Source: Aureispira sp. CCB-QB1 (lineage in GTDB: Bacteria; Bacteroidota; Bacteroidia; Chitinophagales; Saprospiraceae). Taken from it: 64,000 nucleotides of DNA. A program made the position numbers and the translations under genes. Numbering within the stretch: the stretch's first letter is position 1; each line of letters starts with the position of its first letter. The stretch covers positions 1-64,000 of the forward strand of contig NZ_JHBV01000023.1 in NCBI RefSeq assembly GCF_000724545.1, written 5' to 3'. Shown in pieces: positions 28,567-37,172 of the stretch. The notes beneath the pieces were generated by a model, which did no database searches, had not been told where the DNA came from, and saw nothing but the letters and a program-made list of their open reading frames with translations.

Positions 28567-31500
28567 ATGTATATAACGAACATAGAGACCTTACAGAAGC
28601 AGTTTAAAATAGAGGATGTCGTTAAGAAATACTTTCCTGAATGGAATGGATCCGCAAAGATGTGTTGTCCATTCCATAAGGAAAAAACACCCAGCTTCTC
28701 CATATCTATTCCAAAGAATATAGCCACTTGTTTTGGAGGTTGTGGAACGCATAACCCTGTGAATTTTGTAAAAAAAATGGAGGGCTGTGAGTGGATTGAA
28801 GCCGTTGAAATTTGTGCAAAATTGCATCAACTAGAAATTGTTTACGACAAAAAACTAAGCCCTGATCAGATCGCCAAACAGAAAGCAAAACAAAACAAAC
28901 AATTTAGCTTATTGGCAACAAACAAACTGGTTACAGAGGCTTATTTTTCCCAAGCTTATGCTGAGGGGGTGCCTGATGTGGTTGAATTTAAAAACGATGC
29001 TCAAATTCGCAACTTATCAAAAGAAACGGTTGAAAAGTTTCAAGTTTGTACCACTCCTAATTCATGGGATTTTATACAGAGACAGAAGCTAGAGCAGGAA
29101 CATCTTTTAGTACTTGATATTATTGCTAAGAATGATAAAGGTGGTTTTTATGACGTGTTTAGAAACAAACAGCTGTTCCCAATACATGGCAGAAATAATA
29201 AAATAGTAGGTTTTGCAGGCAGGCAATTAGAGACGAACAACAAATATCCTAAGTATAGAAATACCAAGGAAACGGCTATCTACAGAAAAAAAGAATTGCT
29301 GTATGGTTTGTATCCGCAAGCTTCAATTATTAGAAAACAAGGCGTTGCTTATTTATCAGAAGGTTATTGGGATGTGTTGACTCCTTATGATAATGGTTTT
29401 AAAGGGGTAGTGGCTACTTGTGGCACGGCATTAACTACTCAACAAGCGAAACTATTAAAGCGCTTTACTACTCGTGTTTGTTGGTTGGCAGACAACGATT
29501 CTAATAAAAAAGAAAATGCAGGATTAAAGGCAGTTAAAGAAGCTTTGCCCATTCTGATCAAAGAACAGCTGCAAGTTGATCTTGTTATTTTTCCAGAAGG
29601 AGAGGATCCTGATAGTTATATGCGTTTGGTAGGCTATACTAAGTTTGAAGAGTACGTACGACACCACCGAAAAGATGCCATTCTTTGGTATGTAGAGGAA
29701 GCTTTTGAGGATAGCCAGAAGAGCGCTTTTGATGTTGCTTTTATAACAGAATCCGTTATTGATGTTATCAAATACATACAAAACGAAAATGTTATTGATG
29801 TTTACTGTGCTCAAATTACGAAGATTCTAAATACTAAAATCAGTACATTCCGAATTGAACTGAATGAGGCGAAGAATGAACTTATCAAAGCCTCTTCTGA
29901 AGATGGTAATTTAGAAGGAGGACTAACCAGGGACCAAAGCCTAAGCGTATTCAAATACGGCATCTATGAGATGAATAATATGTTGATGTGTAGTAAGGCA
30001 GATGGGGATCATGTTTCTGTTTCTAATTTTATTGTAAAGCCTTTGTTTCATTTATCCTCCAAAGAAAATCCTAAGCGACTTTTTGAAATTGTAAATACTC
30101 AAGGTCAACGAAGGATATTAGACACAGAGACAACCAATTTAGTAAGCTTAGATAAGTTTAAGAATATAGTTGAATCACAGGGGAATTTTGTGTTTTCTGG
30201 GAATGCGATTCAATATGGTCGCCTAAAGCGCAAGATTTATGATATGATGCAGACTTGTTATGAGGTGGATGTTTTGGGCTATCACAATGATGGATTCTAT
30301 ACCTTTGGTAATGGTATTTATACCAAAGAAAAAGGCTTTGTTCCTTCGGATAAATACGGCGTTTTAGAGTTCAATAAAAAGCAATATTTCTTGCCTGCTT
30401 TTAGCGACATCTATAAAGATTCAGACATGTTGTATGATGAAGAAAAAAACTTTATCTACAAAGAACCAAAAATTAACTTTAAAGAGTGGGCAGCGTTGTT
30501 TTGCAAGGTGCATGGAAAGCATGGGCAAATAGCTTTATGTTTTTATATAGCGGCTCTTTTTCGTTCCCATATTCAAAAGCATGTGAAGTTTCCCTTATTA
30601 AATTTATTTGGACAACCTTCTACTGGTAAAAGTTTGCTAGCAGAAAACCTACTGTATATGTTCAGCAAGAAGGCAAAAGGCTTTAATATCCATAGTGGAA
30701 CGAAGGTCGGTTTGTTTAATAAATTGATGGTAGTACGGGATGGCTTAATTTTATTTGAGGAGTACAAAAATTCAATTGATCACCAAAAAGTAGAAGCCTT
30801 AAAATCTATCTATGATAATCTAGGTAGAGAACGGGGGCAAAAGGCAGCCAGCAAGAATTTAACGACTCCTATTTATTCAACAGCAATCGTCTCAGGTCAA
30901 GAGTTGCCAACTGCGGATGTGGCATTGTTTACACGCTGTATTACTTTGGCATTTTCAAAAACAAACTATAGCCAAGAAGAAAAAGAACGAGCTGCTAAAT
31001 TACAATCCTATCGAGGTGTTTTATCAGGTGTAACAGCTCATCTTACCACTTTACGCCCATTGGTAGAAGAGAAGTTCTTAGATAGCTACAAAAAGCGATT
31101 TAGAGAGCTTAGAAACCATTGCCAATCAGAAGGAGTTTCTTCTCGTATGATTGAAAATAATTCGATTCTATTAGCAGTCTATGAAACGCTAAAAGATACG
31201 CTAGATTTTCCTTTTAAGGACGATGATCTATTTCACAATATATCGGATAATTTGTTTGAGCAGAATAGACAGATTAGCAAAGAGAACGAGGTCTCTGTGT
31301 TCTGGGCCTTGATTGAATTTTTGTCTGCCTCTAGGCTAATTACGCATGGAGAGGATTATGTGATTAAAATTGATCCCAAAAAGGACCCCAATAAATTACT
31401 ACTGTACATCAATTTTAATAGAGCTTATCCCTTATACAGAGAAAAGCACAATACTCAATATGGTAAACAGGGCTTGAATAAGACAAGTTTACAACACTAT

Positions 31501-31716
31501 TTGAAATCGCACCATACGTTTCTAGAAACTAAAAAAGCGGTTCGGTTTGGTAAGAAAAATACGTCTGCTTTTGTCTTTGATTATGAAAAATTAGACTTGA
31601 GCCTAACAGGAGCACCAGAGGAAAAAGATACTCAACCTGGTTTTAGTGCCAAGGATTGGGCAGAGCAGGAGGAGCATGAAAGAATTATGAATCAATCTAA
31701 AACGGAAGCTGTATAA
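28567..31716 (+). CDS. DnaG-type primase fused to a helicase/ATPase
   Basis: 1049 residues. Order: CHC2-type zinc finger (CCPFH at 33-37, C55 and C59); Toprim primase core with SEGYWD near residue 262 and LADND near 309; a linker; then an ATPase with Walker A GQPSTGKS near residue 680 and Walker B LILFEEY about 50 residues later, ending with an arginine-bearing segment (TRCITLAF). The fusion fits a viral replicative primase-helicase and implies that the element directs its own DNA replication, while no DNA polymerase gene is seen, so the host enzyme is presumably used. The helicase family (SF3/AAA+ versus other) is not certain. Confidence 0.85.
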   Translation: MYITNIETLQKQFKIEDVVKKYFPEWNGSAKMCCPFHKEKTPSFSISIPKNIATCFGGCGTHNPVNFVKKMEGCEWIEAVEICAKLHQLEIVYDKKLSPDQIAKQKAKQNKQFSLLATNKLVTEAYFSQAYAEGVPDVVEFKNDAQIRNLSKETVEKFQVCTTPNSWDFIQRQKLEQEHLLVLDIIAKNDKGGFYDVFRNKQLFPIHGRNNKIVGFAGRQLETNNKYPKYRNTKETAIYRKKELLYGLYPQASIIRKQGVAYLSEGYWDVLTPYDNGFKGVVATCGTALTTQQAKLLKRFTTRVCWLADNDSNKKENAGLKAVKEALPILIKEQLQVDLVIFPEGEDPDSYMRLVGYTKFEEYVRHHRKDAILWYVEEAFEDSQKSAFDVAFITESVIDVIKYIQNENVIDVYCAQITKILNTKISTFRIELNEAKNELIKASSEDGNLEGGLTRDQSLSVFKYGIYEMNNMLMCSKADGDHVSVSNFIVKPLFHLSSKENPKRLFEIVNTQGQRRILDTETTNLVSLDKFKNIVESQGNFVFSGNAIQYGRLKRKIYDMMQTCYEVDVLGYHNDGFYTFGNGIYTKEKGFVPSDKYGVLEFNKKQYFLPAFSDIYKDSDMLYDEEKNFIYKEPKINFKEWAALFCKVHGKHGQIALCFYIAALFRSHIQKHVKFPLLNLFGQPSTGKSLLAENLLYMFSKKAKGFNIHSGTKVGLFNKLMVVRDGLILFEEYKNSIDHQKVEALKSIYDNLGRERGQKAASKNLTTPIYSTAIVSGQELPTADVALFTRCITLAFSKTNYSQEEKERAAKLQSYRGVLSGVTAHLTTLRPLVEEKFLDSYKKRFRELRNHCQSEGVSSRMIENNSILLAVYETLKDTLDFPFKDDDLFHNISDNLFEQNRQISKENEVSVFWALIEFLSASRLITHGEDYVIKIDPKKDPNKLLLYINFNRAYPLYREKHNTQYGKQGLNKTSLQHYLKSHHTFLETKKAVRFGKKNTSAFVFDYEKLDLSLTGAPEEKDTQPGFSAKDWAEQEEHERIMNQSKTEAV

Positions 31717-31717
31717 A

Positions 31718-32485
31718 ATGATATTAACCCGACTAGGTAATAAAAGAAAATTATCAAAATCAATATACTCTTACTTTCCTCTACATCAAATGAGAGTAGA
31801 ATTGTTCTTTGGAGCAGGAGGATTGTTTTTTAATGTTCCAAAACCTAAATACAACATTTTAAATGATTTGGATGATGATGTTACCAATTTGTTTTTAGTA
31901 GTGAAAGAACAAAAACAAGCCTTATATAGAGCAATAGAGTTATTGCCTATTAGCAGCTCTTTAGTGAAGCATTGGAGTCAAAAAAAAGAATCTGATCCTT
32001 TGTATAAAGCTATTCGGTTTTTGTTCTTGAGCAACTTTACTTATTTGGGTAAGGGGAATACTTTGCGACTAGGTTTAGATAATGCAAAAGCAAACTTATT
32101 GAAGCAGATAGAACCCACATTTGAAGCTTTAAAAGATGTCAAGATAACCAACTATGACTTTAGAGAGGTATTGAGCAAAATATCTTATTCTAAAACAGTT
32201 CTTAATAAAGAAAAGGTCTTTTGTTATTTGGACCCTGTTTATTTAGATACGAACCACTATTACAAAGTTCCAAATTGGACCAAGACAGATAGTTTAGATT
32301 GTTTGAACATTATGCACGATTCAGGGATCAAATGTGCTATGAGCGAATTTGCACATCCTTTTATACTTCAAGAAGCTAAAAAACGAGGATTTAACATCAT
32401 TCCATTACGAGAACGTCAGAATATCAAGAACAGGAAGATAGAAGTGCTCATTACTAACTACCAAATTCAGCCTACTTTATTTTAA
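31718..32485 (+). CDS. Dam-like adenine-N6 DNA methyltransferase (D12 class)
   Basis: 255 residues. Motif X RLGNKRKLSKSIYSYFP and motif I ELFFGAGGLFFN (AdoMet binding) come first. The catalytic motif IV reads CYLDPVYLD, that is DPVY in place of the usual DPPY. The final ~40 residues (LITNY) close the fold. It begins two bases after the primase stop, so methylation is coupled to replication, either against host restriction or to mark the element's DNA. No partner endonuclease is visible, so it is a solitary enzyme. The altered Pro could lower activity. Confidence 0.85.
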   Translation: MILTRLGNKRKLSKSIYSYFPLHQMRVELFFGAGGLFFNVPKPKYNILNDLDDDVTNLFLVVKEQKQALYRAIELLPISSSLVKHWSQKKESDPLYKAIRFLFLSNFTYLGKGNTLRLGLDNAKANLLKQIEPTFEALKDVKITNYDFREVLSKISYSKTVLNKEKVFCYLDPVYLDTNHYYKVPNWTKTDSLDCLNIMHDSGIKCAMSEFAHPFILQEAKKRGFNIIPLRERQNIKNRKIEVLITNYQIQPTLF

Positions 32486-32500
32486 TAAGATTCAATCATT

Positions 32501-32731
32501 ATGACAGAAAAACAAAGAAAAATTATCAATCTACTGCGAGCGAACAAAGAGCCAATGTCTAAGAGCGAACTTTTAAAGCATTTTGGACACTGGTATTATT
32601 ACAATGCTTCTAAACACTTGGGAGATATATTATCTAGGATGGTAGATAATAATTTACTGCACCGCCCTTCTCGTGGTTATTATGCTTTAGGAAACAATGC
32701 TACACCAAACAATCAAATGAGCCTTTTTTAA
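32501..32731 (+). CDS. Small winged-helix DNA-binding protein
   Basis: 76 residues with a winged-helix pattern (KQRKIINLLRANKEPMSKSELLKHFG, LSRMVDNNLLHRPSRGYYALG). Likely a transcription regulator at the end of the early operon. Confidence 0.55.
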   Translation: MTEKQRKIINLLRANKEPMSKSELLKHFGHWYYYNASKHLGDILSRMVDNNLLHRPSRGYYALGNNATPNNQMSLF

Positions 32732-32767
32732 GAATAAATATTTTGAAGATGAATTAAATGAATAATT

Positions 32768-33286
32768 ATGACAGAGAACAAAAGATGTGTAGTAATCCTA
32801 GTGAAAGGATATGATAGAAGGAGATATTTTAATTCTTTTGGAAAGAAGAACCGTTTATGTACTGCTTGGAGTTTAGCAGGTGCAAAGATGTTTTTATCTG
32901 AAGAAAGGAAAGAATATAAAGCCGTTGTAAAAAAGCTACAAGCAAAGAATTTAGAATATGAAACGGTTGAAGTCTCAACTTTTGATGATTCTTTTGAATT
33001 TGGGTATCAGGGATACTACTTTACCCCAATAAGGAAGAATTTTTATCTGTTTGCTTGGGGAAGGTATGAATTTGATATAAGAGATTTAAGAGCCTATTTT
33101 TTTCAATCTAAATACAATAAAACAGACAAGTTAAATATCAGCTTTGAAGCTCGTTTTTATATGATTATTGGTGAGGTTTTAAAACTAATAGGCGATAATG
33201 ATTTAGAAGAAGTTTTGAGCGATTATAACAAGGCAGTTAATAAGAATCTTGAGCCTGTTAAATTTGATGATGATTTACCATATTAA
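32768..33286 (+). CDS. Unrecognised protein
   Basis: 172 residues, cytoplasmic, rich in aromatic and charged residues (FGYQGYYFTPIRKNFYLFAWG). No family recognised. Confidence 0.5.
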   Translation: MTENKRCVVILVKGYDRRRYFNSFGKKNRLCTAWSLAGAKMFLSEERKEYKAVVKKLQAKNLEYETVEVSTFDDSFEFGYQGYYFTPIRKNFYLFAWGRYEFDIRDLRAYFFQSKYNKTDKLNISFEARFYMIIGEVLKLIGDNDLEEVLSDYNKAVNKNLEPVKFDDDLPY

Positions 33287-33385
33287 GCCCTGAAATAACT
33301 GTATTAGTGTTTGACAAAAAGGCTTTTTAAGAATAAATATTAACACCCCTACTATTTATTTTATAATCAATAACAATTTAGAACA

Positions 33386-33991
33386 ATGAAATTGAAATTT
33401 CAAAAAGAATTAAAAGGGGGCAAACCAACTGGTTTTGCAGAAAAGATTTTAGCAGGCTTGTATATAAAAGCTAAGAACTCAAAAGAAAAAGAGTTGTTAA
33501 AAGAATGGCATCAAAGAATGGCTAAGAAACAAATCATTGAGCCTTTTCTCAACTCTATACCAGATCGGTACAAACGATTCCCACCCAAATACCACACGAT
33601 AAGAAGCCTCAAAAGCCCAATAGATATTGGTGATGATATAGAGTACTGCATCGCTGTAAGCAAGTCTAAGTATGTAGAATTTGCACCTTCAAAAAAGGTT
33701 TTATCTATTCAATATCTTCGTGTGCAAAAAGAACTTAAAGAAGGAACCATCCATTGGGGGCTAGACATTTCTAATGATAAAGAAACCTGGTTCTTTTTCT
33801 ATGATGACATACAGCAATTAGCGCTTAATAATGGCTTTGATACTGCGGAAGGTTTGTTGGAATATTTAATTCCTGAAATGCCTGAAGAGGGCAAAGCATT
33901 AGAGGTAAAGAAAAAACTGGTGCATTGGACGAATTTAAGCTACCCTGCGCAGGCTTTAGAAGATGTGAATTCTGATATTGCTGAGAAATAA
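33386..33991 (+). CDS. ASCH/PUA-like phage protein (tentative)
   Basis: 201 residues. The opening (LKFQKELKGGKPTGFAEKILAGL), a KYHTIRS element near residue 72, an IEYCIAV strand, KKVLSIQYLRV and a late ALNNGFDTAEGLLEYL run recall the ASCH/PUA-like small proteins of Bacteroidota phages. Family assignment is by recalled pattern. It is the last gene before a terminator and thus closes the early region. Confidence 0.5.
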   Translation: MKLKFQKELKGGKPTGFAEKILAGLYIKAKNSKEKELLKEWHQRMAKKQIIEPFLNSIPDRYKRFPPKYHTIRSLKSPIDIGDDIEYCIAVSKSKYVEFAPSKKVLSIQYLRVQKELKEGTIHWGLDISNDKETWFFFYDDIQQLALNNGFDTAEGLLEYLIPEMPEEGKALEVKKKLVHWTNLSYPAQALEDVNSDIAEK

Positions 33992-34005
33992 TTTCCTCTT
34001 AAAAA

Positions 34006-34049
34006 GGAGTGTATAAGGTTACAAAAATGAATTTATGCACTCCGTTTTT
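34006..34049 (+). terminator. Terminator at the end of the early region
   Basis: GGAGTGTATAA (34006-34016) pairs with TTATGCACTCC (34033-34043), with one G-U pair, followed by GTTTTTG. It separates the early genes from the late promoter. Confidence 0.65.
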
Positions 34050-34133
34050 GATGTAGAAAATGCCAATAAATGACTAAAAACCAAACTTTCGTTCATATCT
34101 CTCTACTATTTTAGCCCAGATTTTAGCCCAACC

Positions 34134-34164
34134 TTTCTTATGACTTCAAGGTGATCTAATTTTG
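34134..34164 (+). promoter_or_regulatory. Candidate late promoter
   Basis: TTTC (34134-34137; consensus TTTG), a 19-base spacer and TAATTTTG (34157-34164, full -7 match). The start would be near 34171, about 25 bases before the first late gene. Just upstream, 34094-34107 shares CATATCTCTCTACT with the right arm of the inverted repeat at 39662-39682. Confidence 0.55.
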
Positions 34165-34195
34165 AATAATTATTTCAACACTAAAAAGTCATGTT

Positions 34196-34456
34196 ATGCA
34201 ATACTTATTTTATATCAGCTTGCCCCTCATTCTCAGTCTTGTACTAGGAGTGAGGTTTTTGAAGTTTGAAGGGCACCAAAGACCAATATTAAACGAAGCT
34301 CCTAATGCACCCACCAATCCCCAAGGGCATAAAAAACGCCCTCCTCAAAAAGCAAGGTGCCAGCAATACTACCAACGAAAAAAACTCATCAATAGGACTA
34401 GGAATAGGTTAGCACGAAAAAGTAAACAAATTAATAGACGTATAAACAAACCTTGA
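34196..34456 (+). CDS. Small membrane protein with very basic tail
   Basis: 86 residues. One N-terminal span (FYISLPLILSLVLGVRFL, residues ~5-22), then a strongly Lys/Arg-rich tail (RKKLINRTRNRLARKSKQ). First gene of the late region. A basic domain attached to membrane is what would be expected of a protein binding DNA at the viral or host membrane, but this is inference. Confidence 0.6.
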   Translation: MQYLFYISLPLILSLVLGVRFLKFEGHQRPILNEAPNAPTNPQGHKKRPPQKARCQQYYQRKKLINRTRNRLARKSKQINRRINKP

Positions 34457-34461
34457 AATTT

Positions 34462-34704
34462 ATGGAAAGAGGCAACCATAAGAGCGACATCGTTAAGACA
34501 CCAGGACTATTAAAAGAAGAGTTATTAAGTGTGCTTCAAAAACGCATTGACACGATTATAACAATTCAATCTAAGTTGATGGTAGAAGGATCAGAAGAGC
34601 GCTCTGCGGACATGGAAAATCATATTAATAACATTGTCCAAAAACATCTGCTAAACCTGGTAGATGAAATTAAATTATCTATTCAAAAAATTAAATCATT
34701 ATGA
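34462..34704 (+). CDS. Small helical protein
   Basis: 80 residues from the ATG at 34462; a TTG nine bases upstream overlaps the previous stop and is possible. Amphipathic helices, no family recognised. It overlaps the next gene by four bases (ATGA-like coupling). Confidence 0.5.
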   Translation: MERGNHKSDIVKTPGLLKEELLSVLQKRIDTIITIQSKLMVEGSEERSADMENHINNIVQKHLLNLVDEIKLSIQKIKSL

Positions 34705-35633
34705 TGCAAAATGAAAACAACACCCCAGAAAACACCCCTGAAGTTATTGCTAAAAAAATAAGTGACCTAGACCCTTTAGCAGATAATGAAACGAATACTG
34801 AAAGTGATTTTGAAACTAATCTGGAAGATTCTGAGAATAATTCTGGAAAGAATCTGGAAGATTCTGAAAATAATTCTGGAAAGAATCTGGAAACGGTTGA
34901 AAAGCCCTTGGAAACGGACTTGGAAGAAATTGAGGAAGAGGATGGAAAAGTTTTGGAAGAATATGAAAATGGAGAAAATGGAAATAGTGGAACAGCATTT
35001 CAAGGAGAAAAGGTGACAAAAGTGGAAAGTACAGAAGACCCTTTGGGGGATGAGCCTGATCCAGAGCCAGAAGAACCAGAAGAGCCAGAGGTTAGCGATG
35101 AATTTAGATTGTGGCTGAGCAAAATGGCAGTAGATGGAATAAACTATCTAGATGAGATCAAAGCTCAAATTTGCGTTGCTTTTGGAGGTGGTTATGCTTC
35201 TGACTATGCAACAAACTCTTTTGTTAAAAAATCACTGATAACATCCGCCAAAGAACTAGCCAATCAAAAAGACCTAAAACCACCTTCACCAATGCAGGTA
35301 TTCTTAATGTCTTTGGCAGCTATGACAGCACCCCCTATTTTGTTAGTCTTATTTAGACGACACATAAAGCCTGCTCCTCAAAATGTCAATAGAGAAAAGG
35401 CAGAGGCAGATGATATACCTGAAGCAGTTACAGATTATACCAATACAGCAGAATATCAGGAAGGAAGAAAACAATTTAAGGTTCATCCTAGTGGCGCTTA
35501 TATGTATGGTTTGGGTGGTCGTAACGATTATAAAAGCGCAGGAGTAGCGGACTGTTACCCATCACCAGAGGTGCAAAAATTAATTAACGAAGGAAAAACA
35601 AGTAGTGAAATTAAAAAAATAATTTATGGCTAA
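34701..35633 (+). CDS. Acidic membrane protein of the late block
   Basis: 310 residues. Residues ~1-135 are highly acidic (Glu/Asp/Asn-rich) with two tandem copies of NLEDSENNSGK. A folded part follows (EFRLWLSKMAVDGINYLDEI), then a membrane span near residues 196-218 (VFLMSLAAMTAPPILLVLF) and a polar C-terminus. It overlaps the ATPase gene by eight bases. Position beside the ATPase suggests an assembly or packaging-vertex partner; not recognised as a family. Confidence 0.65.
   Translation: MMQNENNTPENTPEVIAKKISDLDPLADNETNTESDFETNLEDSENNSGKNLEDSENNSGKNLETVEKPLETDLEEIEEEDGKVLEEYENGENGNSGTAFQGEKVTKVESTEDPLGDEPDPEPEEPEEPEVSDEFRLWLSKMAVDGINYLDEIKAQICVAFGGGYASDYATNSFVKKSLITSAKELANQKDLKPPSPMQVFLMSLAAMTAPPILLVLFRRHIKPAPQNVNREKAEADDIPEAVTDYTNTAEYQEGRKQFKVHPSGAYMYGLGGRNDYKSAGVADCYPSPEVQKLINEGKTSSEIKKIIYG
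34818..34887 (+). repeat. 33-bp tandem repeat coding NLEDSENNSGK
   Basis: Two near-identical 33-bp units start at 34818 and 34851, with a third partial start (AATCTGGAA) at 34884. Being a multiple of three, the repeat can expand or contract without breaking the acidic protein's frame. Confidence 0.8.
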
Positions 35634-36288
35634 ACCTTTTATCCTTGTCACATTTGGAGAAATGGATGCAGGGAAGACGTATAATTTGGAGATAATCGTT
35701 AATGGCACGGCACGGACTAAAATTGTGTACAATTATGGGCAAAAAAAGGACTGGGAAGGCTATGAGCCAATAGAACTGGTCGAAGATAAAGGGAAGCTCT
35801 ATTTTTTGCATAAGAAAAGTAGATTCCTTTTTGAGACCGCTTTTATGAAAAAGTTCAAGGGCAAAAAAGTGAAAATAGCAACGTGTTTTGATAGGAAACC
35901 ATTGGATTTATTTTATGTCCAGGTTGCTAAAATGGATTCTAGTGTTCAATATGCTTTTTTGGTGATAGATGATGCGACCGCTGTTTTTGAAAATAGCTTG
36001 ACTAGAGTAGAAAAAACGTTTATTTCTCGATGCAAGCATTCGGATATCAAAATAGCATTAGCCTCACATGATCCCCATTATTTTCCTAGACAATTATGGG
36101 GCTTGGTTACTCATGTAAGGCTGTTTAGAACAACCAATCCGCCGCCATTATCTAAGAAAGATATTATTCCATGTTTTGATGCTTTATTAGAAGCATGGGA
36201 GGTCTTACAAGATGCACCGAAATACTCTTATTACACATTAGATGTGAAACAAAAAGAATTAACATACACCCCATATAAACAACTATAA
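35626..36288 (+). CDS. Zot/FtsK-HerA-like P-loop ATPase (packaging candidate)
   Basis: 220 residues. Walker A GEMDAGKT at 11-18 after a hydrophobic strand, Walker B FLVIDD at 111-116, and a downstream SRCKHSDIKIALASHDP strand with a possible sensor residue, then LRLFRT-like ending. The small size and layout match Zot-like and PRD1-P9-like ATPases of the FtsK/HerA superfamily, which package or extrude DNA in tailless and filamentous viruses. No terminase is present, so this is the best candidate for genome packaging. It is embedded in late genes with tight overlaps. Confidence 0.7.
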   Translation: MAKPFILVTFGEMDAGKTYNLEIIVNGTARTKIVYNYGQKKDWEGYEPIELVEDKGKLYFLHKKSRFLFETAFMKKFKGKKVKIATCFDRKPLDLFYVQVAKMDSSVQYAFLVIDDATAVFENSLTRVEKTFISRCKHSDIKIALASHDPHYFPRQLWGLVTHVRLFRTTNPPPLSKKDIIPCFDALLEAWEVLQDAPKYSYYTLDVKQKELTYTPYKQL

Positions 36289-36551
36289 ACTATGTTAGAA
36301 CAGCTTAAAGGTCAGGCGTTAAATGTTGCTGTAAAAAAACTGGCACCAGGAATTATCAATAATATTTTGAAGAGCTTTGAGGCGCTGATAGATGAAACGG
36401 CTTCAAAGCACGATGTTTCCCCTTTCTTGTTACATGTTTTGATAGAAAAACAGGAAAAAGAAGTTGTGGCGCTTGTCTGTTGGGAAGATATTATTTTAGA
36501 TACATTTTCTTTGATGAAAATGATAGAGGAAACATTTAAACAAAGTTTTGA
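36161..36551 (+). repeat. Segment A of a partial duplication (original copy)
   Basis: 391 bp running from the 3' part of the ATPase gene into the following gene. It recurs at 38378-38768 with only about one base change seen. See the entry for 38055-39092. Confidence 0.9.
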
Positions 36552-36759
36552 GAATGTGCCCGTTTTTCTTCGTCCAGGTTTGGAGAAAATGATGGATGGA
36601 CTTTCTGTTAATGAAATTGTTCTAAACCATTTAGACAATTGCCATTTGATCCTTCGATTTAATGAGGACGATGAGCTAGAAAGTTACAAGGTTCAAGGGG
36701 AGCAGGAAAGCTTATTGAATTGGATGGAGTTTGTGGCCAATGTAAACATTGAACTGTAA
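36292..36759 (+). CDS. Unrecognised late protein, intact copy
   Basis: 155 residues, cytoplasmic, starting four bases after the ATPase. An N-terminal amphipathic helix (LKGQALNVAVKKLAPGIINNIL) and a mixed alpha/beta remainder. The first 87 residues recur in a truncated copy at 38509-38784. No family recognised. Confidence 0.65.
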   Translation: MLEQLKGQALNVAVKKLAPGIINNILKSFEALIDETASKHDVSPFLLHVLIEKQEKEVVALVCWEDIILDTFSLMKMIEETFKQSFENVPVFLRPGLEKMMDGLSVNEIVLNHLDNCHLILRFNEDDELESYKVQGEQESLLNWMEFVANVNIEL

Positions 36760-36761
36760 GT

Positions 36762-37172
36762 ATGACGGGTATCACCGACATACAAATATTAAATCCCATG
36801 CCCAAAACTAAACTGGGCAGATACCGTGGGAAAGTGGGGGCTTTTATCATTCGAGATAAAGACCAGGTACTTTATGTGGGGTGGGCAAACGATGTATATG
36901 GCTGCTGTTGTCGCTATTTTTACAAAGGAGGTCCACTCCAAGACTACGAAATCAAAAAGGCTACTTTTGAAATATTGCTTTGCCCTGAGCGTAAAGCAAA
37001 AAAGATTACTCGGATATTAAGAGGTTATCTACAGCCCTTACACAATAACGCTTCTATGCCCCCTAAGTTGAATAGAAGGGAAAAACAACAAACCAAAAGA
37101 TTACTAAATGTGTATCGTCAAGATTCCTTTTTTGAATCTGCCAAAGGCGAGCACCAAACCGATGAAAAATGA
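36762..37172 (+). CDS. GIY-YIG-like endonuclease domain protein
   Basis: 136 residues. VGAFIIRD ... VLYVGWAND ... CCCRYF gives the pattern of a GIY-YIG nuclease with the first element altered (GAF) and YVG for YIG; the Arg in CRYF, the Glu in CPERKAKKIT and the Asn in LQPLHNN take the expected places of catalytic and structural residues. It could process DNA during packaging or act as a homing-type nuclease. It overlaps the amidase gene by four bases. Confidence 0.6.
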   Translation: MTGITDIQILNPMPKTKLGRYRGKVGAFIIRDKDQVLYVGWANDVYGCCCRYFYKGGPLQDYEIKKATFEILLCPERKAKKITRILRGYLQPLHNNASMPPKLNRREKQQTKRLLNVYRQDSFFESAKGEHQTDEK

